A stretch of 64,000 bases of DNA from the NCBI RefSeq assembly GCF_017495225.1, contig NZ_JAFEIG010000023.1, positions 55,738-119,737 on the forward strand, written 5' to 3'. The DNA is from Daejeonella sp. Its GTDB lineage: Bacteria; Bacteroidota; Bacteroidia; Sphingobacteriales; Sphingobacteriaceae. The notes under the pieces were generated by a model, which saw nothing but the letters and a program-made list of their open reading frames with translations, searched no databases and had not been told where the DNA came from. Positions 51,414 to 59,832 of the stretch are shown piece by piece. The position numbers and the translations under genes are program-made. Every line of letters begins with the position of its first letter. Position 1 is the stretch's first letter.

Positions 51414-51941
51414 CTAAACTGATCCTCTAGAATAAAATATCTCTCTTATTTGCCAAACAGCCTTACTTTTATCGGCAGTGTTTCCGATACGGATAATATC
51501 ACATAAAGCGAGTAGTTTATAAAGTAAACGGTCTGTTAATATCGCTTTAGTTATATTGGGGTATAATGGCTGGATACTAGAGCCTTTTTCTTTACCCTGC
51601 AGATCAGGCCAAACTAATTTTTCTTCAGACGAAAAACTCAAATAAAGAGACGACTCTGAATGTGCTGTAAAATGGCCTTTTGTTAAAGAACCAAGCTTTG
51701 CAGGGAAAACATAGGGAAAACCATGCTCCAAAAACAATAAAAAAGCCTCTTTATTCACTGTCCTATTTAAAGGATCAATGAGTTTGGCAATTGCTGATCG
51801 ATTTAATGATTCGCTTATTTCTGACGAACTGATGAAAAGTTTTGAAGAAAGATTTTTAATACGAAGATCCTGTTCAGAATCTATAATAAGTTTTAATAGA
51901 ACCACAATGTCTTGTGGGCGCATACCCTTATGCTCTTTCAT
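51414..51941 (-). CDS. Putative HTH DNA-binding protein
   Basis: The 175-residue cytosolic protein begins with an HTH-like part: QDIVVLLKLIIDSEQDLRIK, then SKLFISSSEISESLNRSAIA, which fits a winged-helix motif of MarR-like type (about 8-55). The rest (about 56-175) is not recognised and contains LEHGFPYVFPAKLGSLTKGH and VWPDLQGK. This domain order is found in uncharacterised Bacteroidota regulators. Its neighbours give no clue; a 187-bp gap separates it from the repeat protein. Confidence 0.65.
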   Translation of the reverse strand: MKEHKGMRPQDIVVLLKLIIDSEQDLRIKNLSSKLFISSSEISESLNRSAIAKLIDPLNRTVNKEAFLLFLEHGFPYVFPAKLGSLTKGHFTAHSESSLYLSFSSEEKLVWPDLQGKEKGSSIQPLYPNITKAILTDRLLYKLLALCDIIRIGNTADKSKAVWQIREIFYSRGSV

Positions 51942-52048
51942 GCTTAAAATTCAATTTTAGATAATCATTTTGCGATATGCGAAAATAAATTAAATAATTA
52001 AATATTGCATTACAATTTACATTATTTTAAATTCTAAATGAGAAATAA

Positions 52049-52070
52049 ATTATCACCTATGGGTGATAAT
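52049..52070. terminator. Palindrome downstream of the repeat protein gene
   Basis: ATTATCACC-TATG-GGTGATAAT, about 60 bp after the stop of the minus-strand gene. The T run that follows on the minus strand is broken, so it may be a weak terminator or an operator. Confidence 0.4.
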
Positions 52071-52128
52071 CTATCTCTGATAAATCAAATAAAGAAATGT
52101 TTTATCGTTTAATTCTGTAGAATTCAAC

Positions 52129-52728
52129 TTATTTTATTGAATCTGTAGTTAGTTTTGAACCCGCGCTACCTGTTAAAGGGGCACCAACTGCAAGATCACA
52201 ACGGTGACCTGGCTTACCATGAGCTGGATTAATTTTTAAACCTGCAGGTGCAGCCTGACTAACCGGAGCAGATTTAACAGTTTGTGTTTGGGTAGTAGCT
52301 ACTGCCTTGTTAGGTGCGGAGTTTAAAGGAGCACCAACAGAAATATCGCAACGGTGTCCAGGCTTACCATGCGCTGGATTTAGGGTCATACCAGCAGGTG
52401 CAGCTTGTGTAGTAGTATTTACTTGGCTAGTTGTAGCTGTGCTTGGAATAGCAGTTGTTGGCATTCCAGCAGAAGGAATTGCGGTTTTAGCATCACCAGT
52501 TAGTGGTGCACCAACTGCAAGATCACAACGGTGTCCTGGCTTACCATGAGCAGGATTAAGTGTTGGATTGCCTGAGGTATTTGCAGTACCTGAGGTATCC
52601 GCAGTCATTTGAGGTATTCCTTGACTAGAAAACGAAGGCTGAGCCTCTTTATTTCTTTCATTAACCATTAATCCAATAATGGCTGCACCAGAAAGTACAA
52701 CTGCACCAACAATCACAATAGTTCTCAT
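52129..52728 (-). CDS. Membrane-anchored protein with three HGKPGHRCD repeats
   Basis: The 199-residue protein has one N-terminal membrane span (about 5-21) and no lipobox. The remainder is low-complexity Ser/Thr/Ala/Pro linker carrying three near-identical blocks, NPAHGKPGHRCDLAVGAPL, at 58-76, 117-135 and 167-185. In each block His, His, Cys and Asp are kept (61/66/68/69, 120/125/127/128, 170/175/177/178). These residues could bind a metal or heme, or pair as disulfides. Single copies of this motif occur at the end of small Bacteroidota proteins; I know no function. Monocistronic. Confidence 0.8.
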   Translation of the reverse strand: MRTIVIVGAVVLSGAAIIGLMVNERNKEAQPSFSSQGIPQMTADTSGTANTSGNPTLNPAHGKPGHRCDLAVGAPLTGDAKTAIPSAGMPTTAIPSTATTSQVNTTTQAAPAGMTLNPAHGKPGHRCDISVGAPLNSAPNKAVATTQTQTVKSAPVSQAAPAGLKINPAHGKPGHRCDLAVGAPLTGSAGSKLTTDSIK

Positions 52729-52862
52729 AATAATAGCTTGTTATTTTATGCTTTTATAGGAAAGCGAAATACAAAAATACAAAAATTTTAAATAATTAAC
52801 CTTTACGATAAGAGCTTAGAATTAAAAATTCATTATTAGCTTAGCAAATTAAATTATCAATT

Positions 52863-53675
52863 TTGAGATATTTCGTACATATAGGCTATAAAGGAAGCAA
52901 TTACTTCGGTTGGCAAAGACAGCCAGATAAGCTCAGTGTACAGGAAATAATCGAAGAAAAACTTGCTAAAATCTTTAAAAAGCCAATCACAATTTATGGT
53001 TGCGGTCGAACTGATGCCGGTGTTCATGCAAGCCAGTATTTTTTCCATATGGATATGGAGAAATCTTGGAATTTCGACCTCTTTTTTAGATTAAACCGCA
53101 TCCTTCCAGATGATATTGCTCTATTTGACATTATTCCTGTAGATGGAGAACCACATGCTCGATTTGATGCTATCCAAAGATCTTACGACTATTTTATTCA
53201 TACTTATAAAGACCCCTTTTTAAGTCAGAGTAGCTCTCTTTATCTAAGGAAAGAATTTGATTTAAATCAAATGAGAAAAGCAGTTAATCTACTGCCACAA
53301 TATGAAGATTACCGGGCGTTTTGTAAATCACCTGATAAAAATGAACATACCATTTGTCGTGTTTCATCGGCTCAGCTTTTTGTGAATCAAGATGGAGATA
53401 GAATCCGATTTAGCATCTCTTCAAACCGGTTTTTAGGTCGTATGATACGAATTATTGCCCGAAAACTAATCGAAATTGGCGACAAAACACTCAGCGTAGA
53501 CGAATTTGAAAGTCACCTAATATCAAGAAATATCCCTGATAAAATCTTACCAGCGCATCCTCAAGGACTATTCCTATCAAGGGTTAAATATCCATTTCTC
53601 GATATGGAGCCTAAAGCGAAGTTTTTAAATGCTGAAGATAGCGGGTATTGGAAAGAAATTATTGTAAGCCCTTAA
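52863..53675 (+). CDS. truA: tRNA pseudouridine synthase A (TTG start)
   Basis: The enzyme makes pseudouridine at positions 38-40 of tRNA anticodon stems. The 270-residue protein starts RYFVHIGYKGSNYFGWQRQP and has the catalytic Asp51 in GCGRTDAGVHA, followed by the usual FRLNRILPDDI and FLGRMIRIIARKLIEIG blocks. The start codon is TTG at 52863: no ATG lies between it and the in-frame TAG upstream, and the N-terminus begins exactly where TruA proteins do. Divergent from the repeat-protein gene. Confidence 0.95.
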   Translation: MRYFVHIGYKGSNYFGWQRQPDKLSVQEIIEEKLAKIFKKPITIYGCGRTDAGVHASQYFFHMDMEKSWNFDLFFRLNRILPDDIALFDIIPVDGEPHARFDAIQRSYDYFIHTYKDPFLSQSSSLYLRKEFDLNQMRKAVNLLPQYEDYRAFCKSPDKNEHTICRVSSAQLFVNQDGDRIRFSISSNRFLGRMIRIIARKLIEIGDKTLSVDEFESHLISRNIPDKILPAHPQGLFLSRVKYPFLDMEPKAKFLNAEDSGYWKEIIVSP

Positions 53676-53763
53676 TCGTGCTTAATTTTGGGTTTTTACA
53701 ATTTAGACACAAATATTCATCTTTAATCCGATAAATTAGACCATAATTTTTAACCTAAATAAC

Positions 53764-54606
53764 ATGAAAAAAATATTAGTTCTTTTAACTGCCGCATTAT
53801 TAACTATGTTCTCTGAAAGTAGTTTTGCACAGCTTAAAATGCCGCAAGCAAGTAGCTCTCAAACAATTATTCAAGAATTTGGATTGGGTAAGGTAACTGT
53901 CAAATATTCACGCCCCAACATTAAGGGAAGAAGTGTAGAGAAAGATTTAGCTCCTTTTGGTGAAGTATGGCGTACAGGTGCAAATGATGCCACAGTGATC
54001 AGCTTTACGGATGCGGTTAGCATAGAAGGAAATGCCGTTCCAGCAGGCGAATATGCTATTTTTACTATCCCAGGAAAAGATGAATGGACTATTATTTTAA
54101 ATAAGGAAACCAAGCAATGGGGCTCTTATCAGTATAAACAATCAGAAGATGTTTTACGATTTAAAGTGAAGCCTATTAAAATTAGTGAAAAGACAGAAAC
54201 ATTCAGTATTCAGTTTAGTAATGTGATGACTTCAAGTGCCAATCTTGATTTAGTTTGGGATAACTTTAAGGTTTCTATAAAAATGACTACAGATGTTGAT
54301 GCGAAGGTAATGGCTAGTATTGAGGAAGCAATGAAAATGGATAAAAAACCATATTATCCTGCTGCAGTATATTATTTTGAAAATGGTAAAAATTTAAAAA
54401 AAGCACTAGAGTGGATTAGCATGGCAGAGGCTGCAGACCCTAAAGCACCTTGGTTCAAATATCAAAAAGCACGTATCCAGTTAAAATCAGGAGATAAAAT
54501 TGGTGCAGCAGAAACTGCGAAAGCGGGTATAGAAGCAGCAAAAGCGGTTAATAATGTTGAATATATTCGCTTGAACCAAAACATACTTACTGAGGCAAGC
54601 CGCTAA
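53764..54606 (+). CDS. Exported DUF2911 protein with TPR-like tail
   Basis: The 280-residue protein has a signal peptide (about residues 1-22, SFAQ). The DUF2911 domain (about 25-185) has the family blocks VTVKYSRPNIKGRSVEKDL, PFGEVWRTGANDAT and PAGEYAIFTIPGKDEW. The C-terminal part (about 190-280) is a helical, TPR-like repeat. DUF2911 proteins are common in Bacteroidota and uncharacterised. A terminator follows 22 bp after the stop. Confidence 0.92.
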   Translation: MKKILVLLTAALLTMFSESSFAQLKMPQASSSQTIIQEFGLGKVTVKYSRPNIKGRSVEKDLAPFGEVWRTGANDATVISFTDAVSIEGNAVPAGEYAIFTIPGKDEWTIILNKETKQWGSYQYKQSEDVLRFKVKPIKISEKTETFSIQFSNVMTSSANLDLVWDNFKVSIKMTTDVDAKVMASIEEAMKMDKKPYYPAAVYYFENGKNLKKALEWISMAEAADPKAPWFKYQKARIQLKSGDKIGAAETAKAGIEAAKAVNNVEYIRLNQNILTEASR

Positions 54607-54628
54607 TTTTTGTTTTAAAATACTTACA

Positions 54629-54653
54629 TAAAGCCTTCAAATTGAAGGCTTTA
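54629..54653 (+). terminator. Intrinsic terminator of the DUF2911 gene
   Basis: TAAAGCCTTCAA / TTGAAGGCTTTA hairpin followed by TTTG. Confidence 0.8.
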
Positions 54654-54690
54654 TTTGTTAAATTAGATTTATTTCCAAAAGCAATAAATT

Positions 54691-55368
54691 ATGAAATGGG
54701 CCTTCGCAATTCAACGGAAAATCAGATTAGCCATTGCGCTAGCCATTATGATGCTATTGATTATTTTGTTGAGCCTTTGGGAGAGCTATAACGTTAATAA
54801 AATCTCCAAATCATTCCGGTCCATTTATGAGGACCGATTAATTCCTGCCGTAGACCTATATTTAATTTCGGGGCATATCCAAAACAAACGTAATAAATTG
54901 GTATCCTTCCTTTTTACGGATAAAATAAGTGTTGAAGAAATCAAAAATGTGCTGTCCTTAGAAAACAAGCAATTAGATACACTGATTAATAAATATGAAA
55001 AAACTTATTTGGTTAAGGCTGAAACAAACCATCTTCAAAACCTCAAAAAAAATTTAAAAATTTTTGAACGGGATGAGCTTTTATTAATTAATGCAAGTTT
55101 AGATAATAAAGAATTCGCAAAAAATTTATATCTCAATACAACCATTAATTTCTATGAGAATATCGACCAAGATTTAATTTTACTTACCCAAGTACAAACA
55201 CAGATAGGCAAAGAATTATTAGCCGAATCCAGTAAAAGTCAATCAAGTTCCAGTCTAATTTCTCAACTACAAATTGTAGTAGCAATCATACTTGGATTAA
55301 TTATAATGATTCTAATTATTACCGATAAACAGGTGATTTTGAAACAAGAGAAATACACTCTTAATTAA
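54691..55368 (+). CDS. Four-helix-bundle membrane sensor protein without output domain
   Basis: The 225-residue protein has a membrane span at about 12-30, a helical extracytoplasmic region (about 35-190) and a second span at about 194-213, followed by only about 12 cytosolic residues (TDKQVILKQEKYTLN). The layout and SISGHIQNKR-like helices match the 4HB_MCP sensing module of chemoreceptors and kinases. There is no HAMP, kinase or methyl-accepting domain after the second span, and no other gene fragment follows. It may act as a partner of another signalling protein or may be a truncated receptor. Confidence 0.75.
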   Translation: MKWAFAIQRKIRLAIALAIMMLLIILLSLWESYNVNKISKSFRSIYEDRLIPAVDLYLISGHIQNKRNKLVSFLFTDKISVEEIKNVLSLENKQLDTLINKYEKTYLVKAETNHLQNLKKNLKIFERDELLLINASLDNKEFAKNLYLNTTINFYENIDQDLILLTQVQTQIGKELLAESSKSQSSSSLISQLQIVVAIILGLIIMILIITDKQVILKQEKYTLN

Positions 55369-55420
55369 ATATCATAGCGATTTTAGTTCCGAGAATTGCA
55401 GTTAAACGACGAAATAGCAC

Positions 55421-55480
55421 CTGTCATCCCGAACCTAGAGAGGGAAATATTGCAGGAAAGCAAAATTGTGCTAAGAAAAC
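55421..55480 (-). repeat. Dispersed intergenic repeat, copy B
   Basis: CTGTCATCCCGAAC through TTGTGCTAAGAAAAC is found again, as its reverse complement, at 61628-61690 (TTTTCTTAGCACAATTTTGC to GGGATGACAG). Confidence 0.75.
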
Positions 55481-55680
55481 GAAGGTGCCTCACCTGCGGA
55501 AAGGCAGGTTATAATGACATCGTTTTTTAAAGGCCATGCCTTAAAATTCCCCAATATTATTTTGCTATCGATTAAAATTATTGATTCTATACTATATCAG
55601 TTTAAAAATTTATTTAAACAATTCATTATAAGATTATTGTCAAACATTTGATCGAACAAAAAATGCATTACATTATTCCT

Positions 55681-55688
55681 TAACTTTG
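55681..55688 (+). promoter_or_regulatory. -7 promoter box of the TonB-dependent receptor gene
   Basis: TAACTTTG fits TAnnTTTG; it would give a leader of about 57 nt. No -33 element at the usual distance is visible. Confidence 0.45.
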
Positions 55689-55749
55689 CATTTAAGATCA
55701 TTAATATTTTTAATCTAAAATTATTGTTCCTTCTTTTAATTTAAACAGA

Positions 55750-58080
55750 ATGCACCTAATAAAATCATTCCTAATTTCCATCACATTCTTATTTGTTTTT
55801 TCTGCAAATAGTTTAGCACAAGAGAGTTATACTATAAATGGAGTGGTAAGAGATTCACTTTCTGGAGAAACCTTAATTGGTGTAAGCCTAAAATTTAATG
55901 GAAAAACTCAAGTAGGGACTAGTACAAATGCCTATGGATTTTTTTCATATAAATTAAATTCTGGGACTTATGATCTAAGCGTAAGTTATGTTGGTTATAA
56001 AACAATCTTAAAAAAAGTTACCATCAGCGCAGACACAAAACTGGACCTAAATATGGTTTCAGATAACTTAATTGATGAAATTGTAATCAGTGCTGAAAAA
56101 AGAAATGATAATGTGGTAAATGCGCAAATGGGCTTTGCCAAAATTAATCTGAGTGAAATTAGAAACGTACCCGTACTTTTTGGAGAGCGCGACATTTTAA
56201 AAACCCTACAATTATTGCCCGGAATAAAGTCGGCAGGTGAAGGAAATAGCGGTTTTTATGTTCGTGGTGGATCAACCGATCAAAATCTAATTTTATTGGA
56301 TGAGGCACCAGTTTATAATGCATCACATCTTTTAGGTTTCTTCTCCACCTTTAACTCAGACGCTATTAAAGATGTAAGTGTATTTAAAGGTGGTATGCCC
56401 GCTCAATATGGCGGAAGATTATCATCTGTTTTAGACATTCGCATGAATGATGGAAATAAAAAGGAATATACCGCAGAGGGGGGAATTGGTTTAATTTCTT
56501 CCAGATTAAAGCTCGAGGGGCCTATCGTAAAAGATAAAGGTTCATTCATGATTAGTGGCAGAAGAACCTATGCAGATGCGTTTTTAGCATTTTCTGGTGA
56601 TAGCTCCATCAAAAATAATACGCTTTATTTCTACGACCTGAATGCCAAGGCAAACTATCAAATTGATGATAAAAACACCCTTTACCTATCTGGATACTTT
56701 GGACGTGATGAACTTGGGCTGAGTGAAACCTTCGGATTTGGCTGGGGAAATACTACAGCAACTTTGAGATGGAATCATTTATACAGTAATCGATTGTTTT
56801 CAAACACCTCCCTAATTTACAGTAATTACAACTATGTAATTGAGAACTTTTTAGAAGAAAATAATTTCAAGGTAAACTCATCAATTAGAGATTTTAACCT
56901 AAAACAAGATTTTCAATTAGCGCTAAATAATAGCCATAACATTCGCTTTGGAGTTGACCTAATTCAACATACTATTTCTCCAGGTGATATCACGGCAAGT
57001 CAAACATCAAGCGTGAATGAGGTAACCGTTGAAAAACGTAGAGGCAATGAAATTGCAGCCTATATTTCTGATGAATGGGAAATGAATGATCGTATTAATG
57101 TAGTTTACGGACTAAGAGCTAGTTCATTTTTTCTCTTAGGTCCTGGAAGTTTTTCTAATTATGATCAGGATGGAAATATCTTAAGCACAAAGACATATTC
57201 AAGCGGAGATCTTGTTAAGACTTATATCAATCTTGAACCAAGAGTTTCGCTAAGCTATCAAATAAACCCTTTCTCGTCATTTAAAAGCTCATATACACGT
57301 AACACGCAGAATTTACACCTCATGTCTAATTCTACTGCTGGATCACCAACAGATCTTTATATTATGAGTAGTAATAATGTAAGACCAGAAATTGCTGATC
57401 AAGTAGCGCTAGGTTATTTCAGAAATTTAAAGGATGATAATTATGAGTTCTCTGCAGAAGTTTACTATAAACAAATGCAAGGTCAGATTGAGTACCGAAG
57501 CGGAACAGATCTACGCGGAAATAGAAATGTAGAAGCCGACCTGCTTTTCGGAGATGGTAGGGCTTATGGTATTGAATTATTTTTCAAAAAACGCTTCGGC
57601 AAAATAAATGGATGGATTGGTTATACACTTTCAAAAACTGAACGCCAGTTTAACGATATTAATAATGGAAAATGGTTTTTTGCAAAACAAGATCGTACAC
57701 ATGATTTATCCTTAGTTGGTATTTATAAGGCAAGTGAGCGCTGGACTTTCTCATCAACTTTCGTTTATAATACTGGAAATGCAGTAACTTTTCCTGCAGG
57801 AAAATACCAATTAAATGGAAATACCGTATTTTACTACCCAGAGCGCAACTCAAATCGAATGCCTGATTATCACCGACTTGATTTTTCTGCTACTTTAGAG
57901 GGAAAACCAGGTAAAAAACTTCAATCTAGCTGGTCTTTTGGTGTTTACAACCTTTACAATCGTAAAAATGCTTATTCAATCGACTTTAGAGACGACCCAG
58001 ACGATAAGAGTAGAACGCAAGCCGTAAGAACAACCTTATTCGGCATTATCCCATCAATTACTTGGAACTTTAAGTTTTAA
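55750..58080 (+). CDS. TonB-dependent outer-membrane receptor with CarboxypepD regulatory N-domain
   Basis: The 776-residue protein has a signal peptide (about residues 1-24, SLAQ). A carboxypeptidase-regulatory-like beta-sandwich follows (about 26-105). The plug domain (about 125-230) has PGIKSAGEGNSGFYVRGGST and ILLDEAPVYN, and an outer-membrane barrel runs to the end, closing with SITWNFKF. It imports a large substrate, powered by TonB. The DUF4249 lipoprotein 11 bp downstream is its usual partner. The N-domain is not a SusC type, and no SusD is present. The substrate is unknown. Confidence 0.95.
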   Translation: MHLIKSFLISITFLFVFSANSLAQESYTINGVVRDSLSGETLIGVSLKFNGKTQVGTSTNAYGFFSYKLNSGTYDLSVSYVGYKTILKKVTISADTKLDLNMVSDNLIDEIVISAEKRNDNVVNAQMGFAKINLSEIRNVPVLFGERDILKTLQLLPGIKSAGEGNSGFYVRGGSTDQNLILLDEAPVYNASHLLGFFSTFNSDAIKDVSVFKGGMPAQYGGRLSSVLDIRMNDGNKKEYTAEGGIGLISSRLKLEGPIVKDKGSFMISGRRTYADAFLAFSGDSSIKNNTLYFYDLNAKANYQIDDKNTLYLSGYFGRDELGLSETFGFGWGNTTATLRWNHLYSNRLFSNTSLIYSNYNYVIENFLEENNFKVNSSIRDFNLKQDFQLALNNSHNIRFGVDLIQHTISPGDITASQTSSVNEVTVEKRRGNEIAAYISDEWEMNDRINVVYGLRASSFFLLGPGSFSNYDQDGNILSTKTYSSGDLVKTYINLEPRVSLSYQINPFSSFKSSYTRNTQNLHLMSNSTAGSPTDLYIMSSNNVRPEIADQVALGYFRNLKDDNYEFSAEVYYKQMQGQIEYRSGTDLRGNRNVEADLLFGDGRAYGIELFFKKRFGKINGWIGYTLSKTERQFNDINNGKWFFAKQDRTHDLSLVGIYKASERWTFSSTFVYNTGNAVTFPAGKYQLNGNTVFYYPERNSNRMPDYHRLDFSATLEGKPGKKLQSSWSFGVYNLYNRKNAYSIDFRDDPDDKSRTQAVRTTLFGIIPSITWNFKF

Positions 58081-58091
58081 CAATAGCAATT

Positions 58092-58916
58092 ATGAATTTA
58101 CATAAAAGTCTTTCGCCACTAACTCCTTCTTCAAAATTCAAAGCTTTACTAATGCTTTTGATAGGATTATCCATTTTTTCGTCTTGTGAAAAAGTAATCG
58201 ACCTTGATCTAGAAAATGCAGAACCCAAAATTGTTATCGAAGGCAATGTGAGTGATCAGCTTGAAAATCAATATGTTAGGATCTCAAAAACCATCCCATT
58301 TAGTACTAACAATACATTCAATGGTTTTAAAGGTGCAAAAGTAACTTTGAGCACAACTAGCGGCTCTAGCATTAATTTTGCAGAAGTGTCAGATGGTTTG
58401 TATAAAAGTCAGCAATTTAAAGGAATACCAGGCACTAAATATAAGCTTGAAGTACTAGCCGATGGCAAAGTTTATACCGCAGAGTCCACCATGCCTTTTC
58501 CCGTAGTTCCAGATTCTATTGGCTTTAAAAAACTTAATTTTTTCGGAAATACAACCATTTATCCAACTGTTTTTTATAAAGATCCTGCGAACATTCAAAA
58601 CCAGTATCGATACATCTTAAAAATCAATAATAAATTCCAATCTGATATTGTATTTGAAGACCGTTTTAATGATGGAAACGAAGTTTCAGATATCATCATT
58701 TATGATGGTGATGACATTAAATCAGGAGATACCATTGATATTGAAATGCAATCTATCGACAGAAAAGTGTTTAAATACTATTTCGCTATCAGTCAAATAG
58801 ATGGGAATGGCGGTCCGCCAGTAGCACCCGCAAATCCCGACTCCAATTTTAATAATGGAGCACTAGGTATTTTTAGCGCTTATACTAAATCTAGCATTAG
58901 TGTTATACTGAAATAA
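58092..58916 (+). CDS. DUF4249 lipoprotein, partner of the TonB receptor
   Basis: The 274-residue protein has a lipobox (FSSC, about Cys32) after an unusually long N-terminus. The mature domain is beta-rich, with KVIDLDLENAEPKIVIEGNV at the start, a typical DUF4249 opening, and SDGLYKSQQFKGIPGTKYKL further on. DUF4249 lipoproteins are encoded next to TonB receptors with a CarboxypepD domain and are thought to sit on the outer face of the outer membrane. It starts 11 bp after the receptor stop. Confidence 0.93.
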   Translation: MNLHKSLSPLTPSSKFKALLMLLIGLSIFSSCEKVIDLDLENAEPKIVIEGNVSDQLENQYVRISKTIPFSTNNTFNGFKGAKVTLSTTSGSSINFAEVSDGLYKSQQFKGIPGTKYKLEVLADGKVYTAESTMPFPVVPDSIGFKKLNFFGNTTIYPTVFYKDPANIQNQYRYILKINNKFQSDIVFEDRFNDGNEVSDIIIYDGDDIKSGDTIDIEMQSIDRKVFKYYFAISQIDGNGGPPVAPANPDSNFNNGALGIFSAYTKSSISVILK

Positions 58917-59022
58917 TTGACTCATAAATATAGCTTGCGAAGTAAAAAATGCAATAAATCATTTTCTTTCATAAAATAGAAAGATTCATTTTTGTATTTT
59001 GGCTTAAATTTCAAATATATCT

Positions 59023-59829
59023 ATGCGTTTTAAGTCTACTTTGCTGGTTTTAGCGGGATTTAATATAATCCTTGCCTCTTGTTCAACAAATCCTTACGGT
59101 CCCACGAATAAGGTCTATAAAAAACAAACAAAAGAGCTTAGCAAAGTGATTCGGACTAAGCCAATTAACCCAGGTGGTGAGGACTTTGTAGGTACTACCA
59201 ATTTCGGACTTAGAAAGCCTAACTATGTCATTATACACCACACCGCTCAAAAATCAACCGAGCAAACCCTTAAAACTTTCACATTGCCTAGAACACAAGT
59301 AAGTGCTCACTATGTTATTGGTAGAGATGGGAAGGTTTATCAGATGTTGCATGATCTTTTAAGAGCTTGGCATGGTGGAGCAGCAAAATGGGGTAATTTA
59401 ACGGATATTAATTCTGGATCCATAGGTATTGAGCTCGACAATGATGGATTTGAAACCTTTTCGGAAGCGCAAATTAATAGTCTAATGGAGGTATTGGCAA
59501 AACTTAAAAAGTCGCACGGTATTCCTGCAGCCAATTTTATTGGTCACTCAGACATTGCACCAGGCAGAAAAGTAGATCCCAATATCAATTTCCCATGGAA
59601 AAAACTAGCCGATAATGGCTATGGATTATGGCAAGACTCTATTTTAGTTGATTCTGTACCCGAAACATTTAATCATCTCGAAGCACTCCGAATTATTGGT
59701 TATGACATCAAAAATCCGGTGAACGCACAAAAATCTTTCCAATTGCATTTTGTGCAAAAAGAAATTACAGGCGTATTGAACGAGGAAGAAAGAAAAATAC
59801 TCTTTAATCTTTATAAGAAGTACTTATAA
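59023..59829 (+). CDS. N-acetylmuramoyl-L-alanine amidase, lipoprotein (Amidase_2)
   Basis: The 268-residue protein has a lipobox (LASC, Cys20). The amidase_2/AmpD domain (about 65-190) has zinc ligands His72 in VIIHHTAQ, His175 in IGHSDIAPG and Asp185 in KVDPN, with catalytic Glu137 in SIGIELDN. It cuts the bond between N-acetylmuramic acid and the stem peptide in the cell wall. The C-terminal about 70 residues form a helical extension. It converges with glnS, with only 3 bp between the stops. Confidence 0.94.
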   Translation: MRFKSTLLVLAGFNIILASCSTNPYGPTNKVYKKQTKELSKVIRTKPINPGGEDFVGTTNFGLRKPNYVIIHHTAQKSTEQTLKTFTLPRTQVSAHYVIGRDGKVYQMLHDLLRAWHGGAAKWGNLTDINSGSIGIELDNDGFETFSEAQINSLMEVLAKLKKSHGIPAANFIGHSDIAPGRKVDPNINFPWKKLADNGYGLWQDSILVDSVPETFNHLEALRIIGYDIKNPVNAQKSFQLHFVQKEITGVLNEEERKILFNLYKKYL

Positions 59830-59832
59830 AAA

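Larger units (their letters stand above)
55369..55749. other. Intergenic region with dispersed repeat and TonB-receptor promoter
   Basis: A 381-bp gap. A dispersed repeat lies at 55421-55480 and a -7 promoter box at 55681-55688. The rest is AT-rich with no reading frame. Confidence 0.6.
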
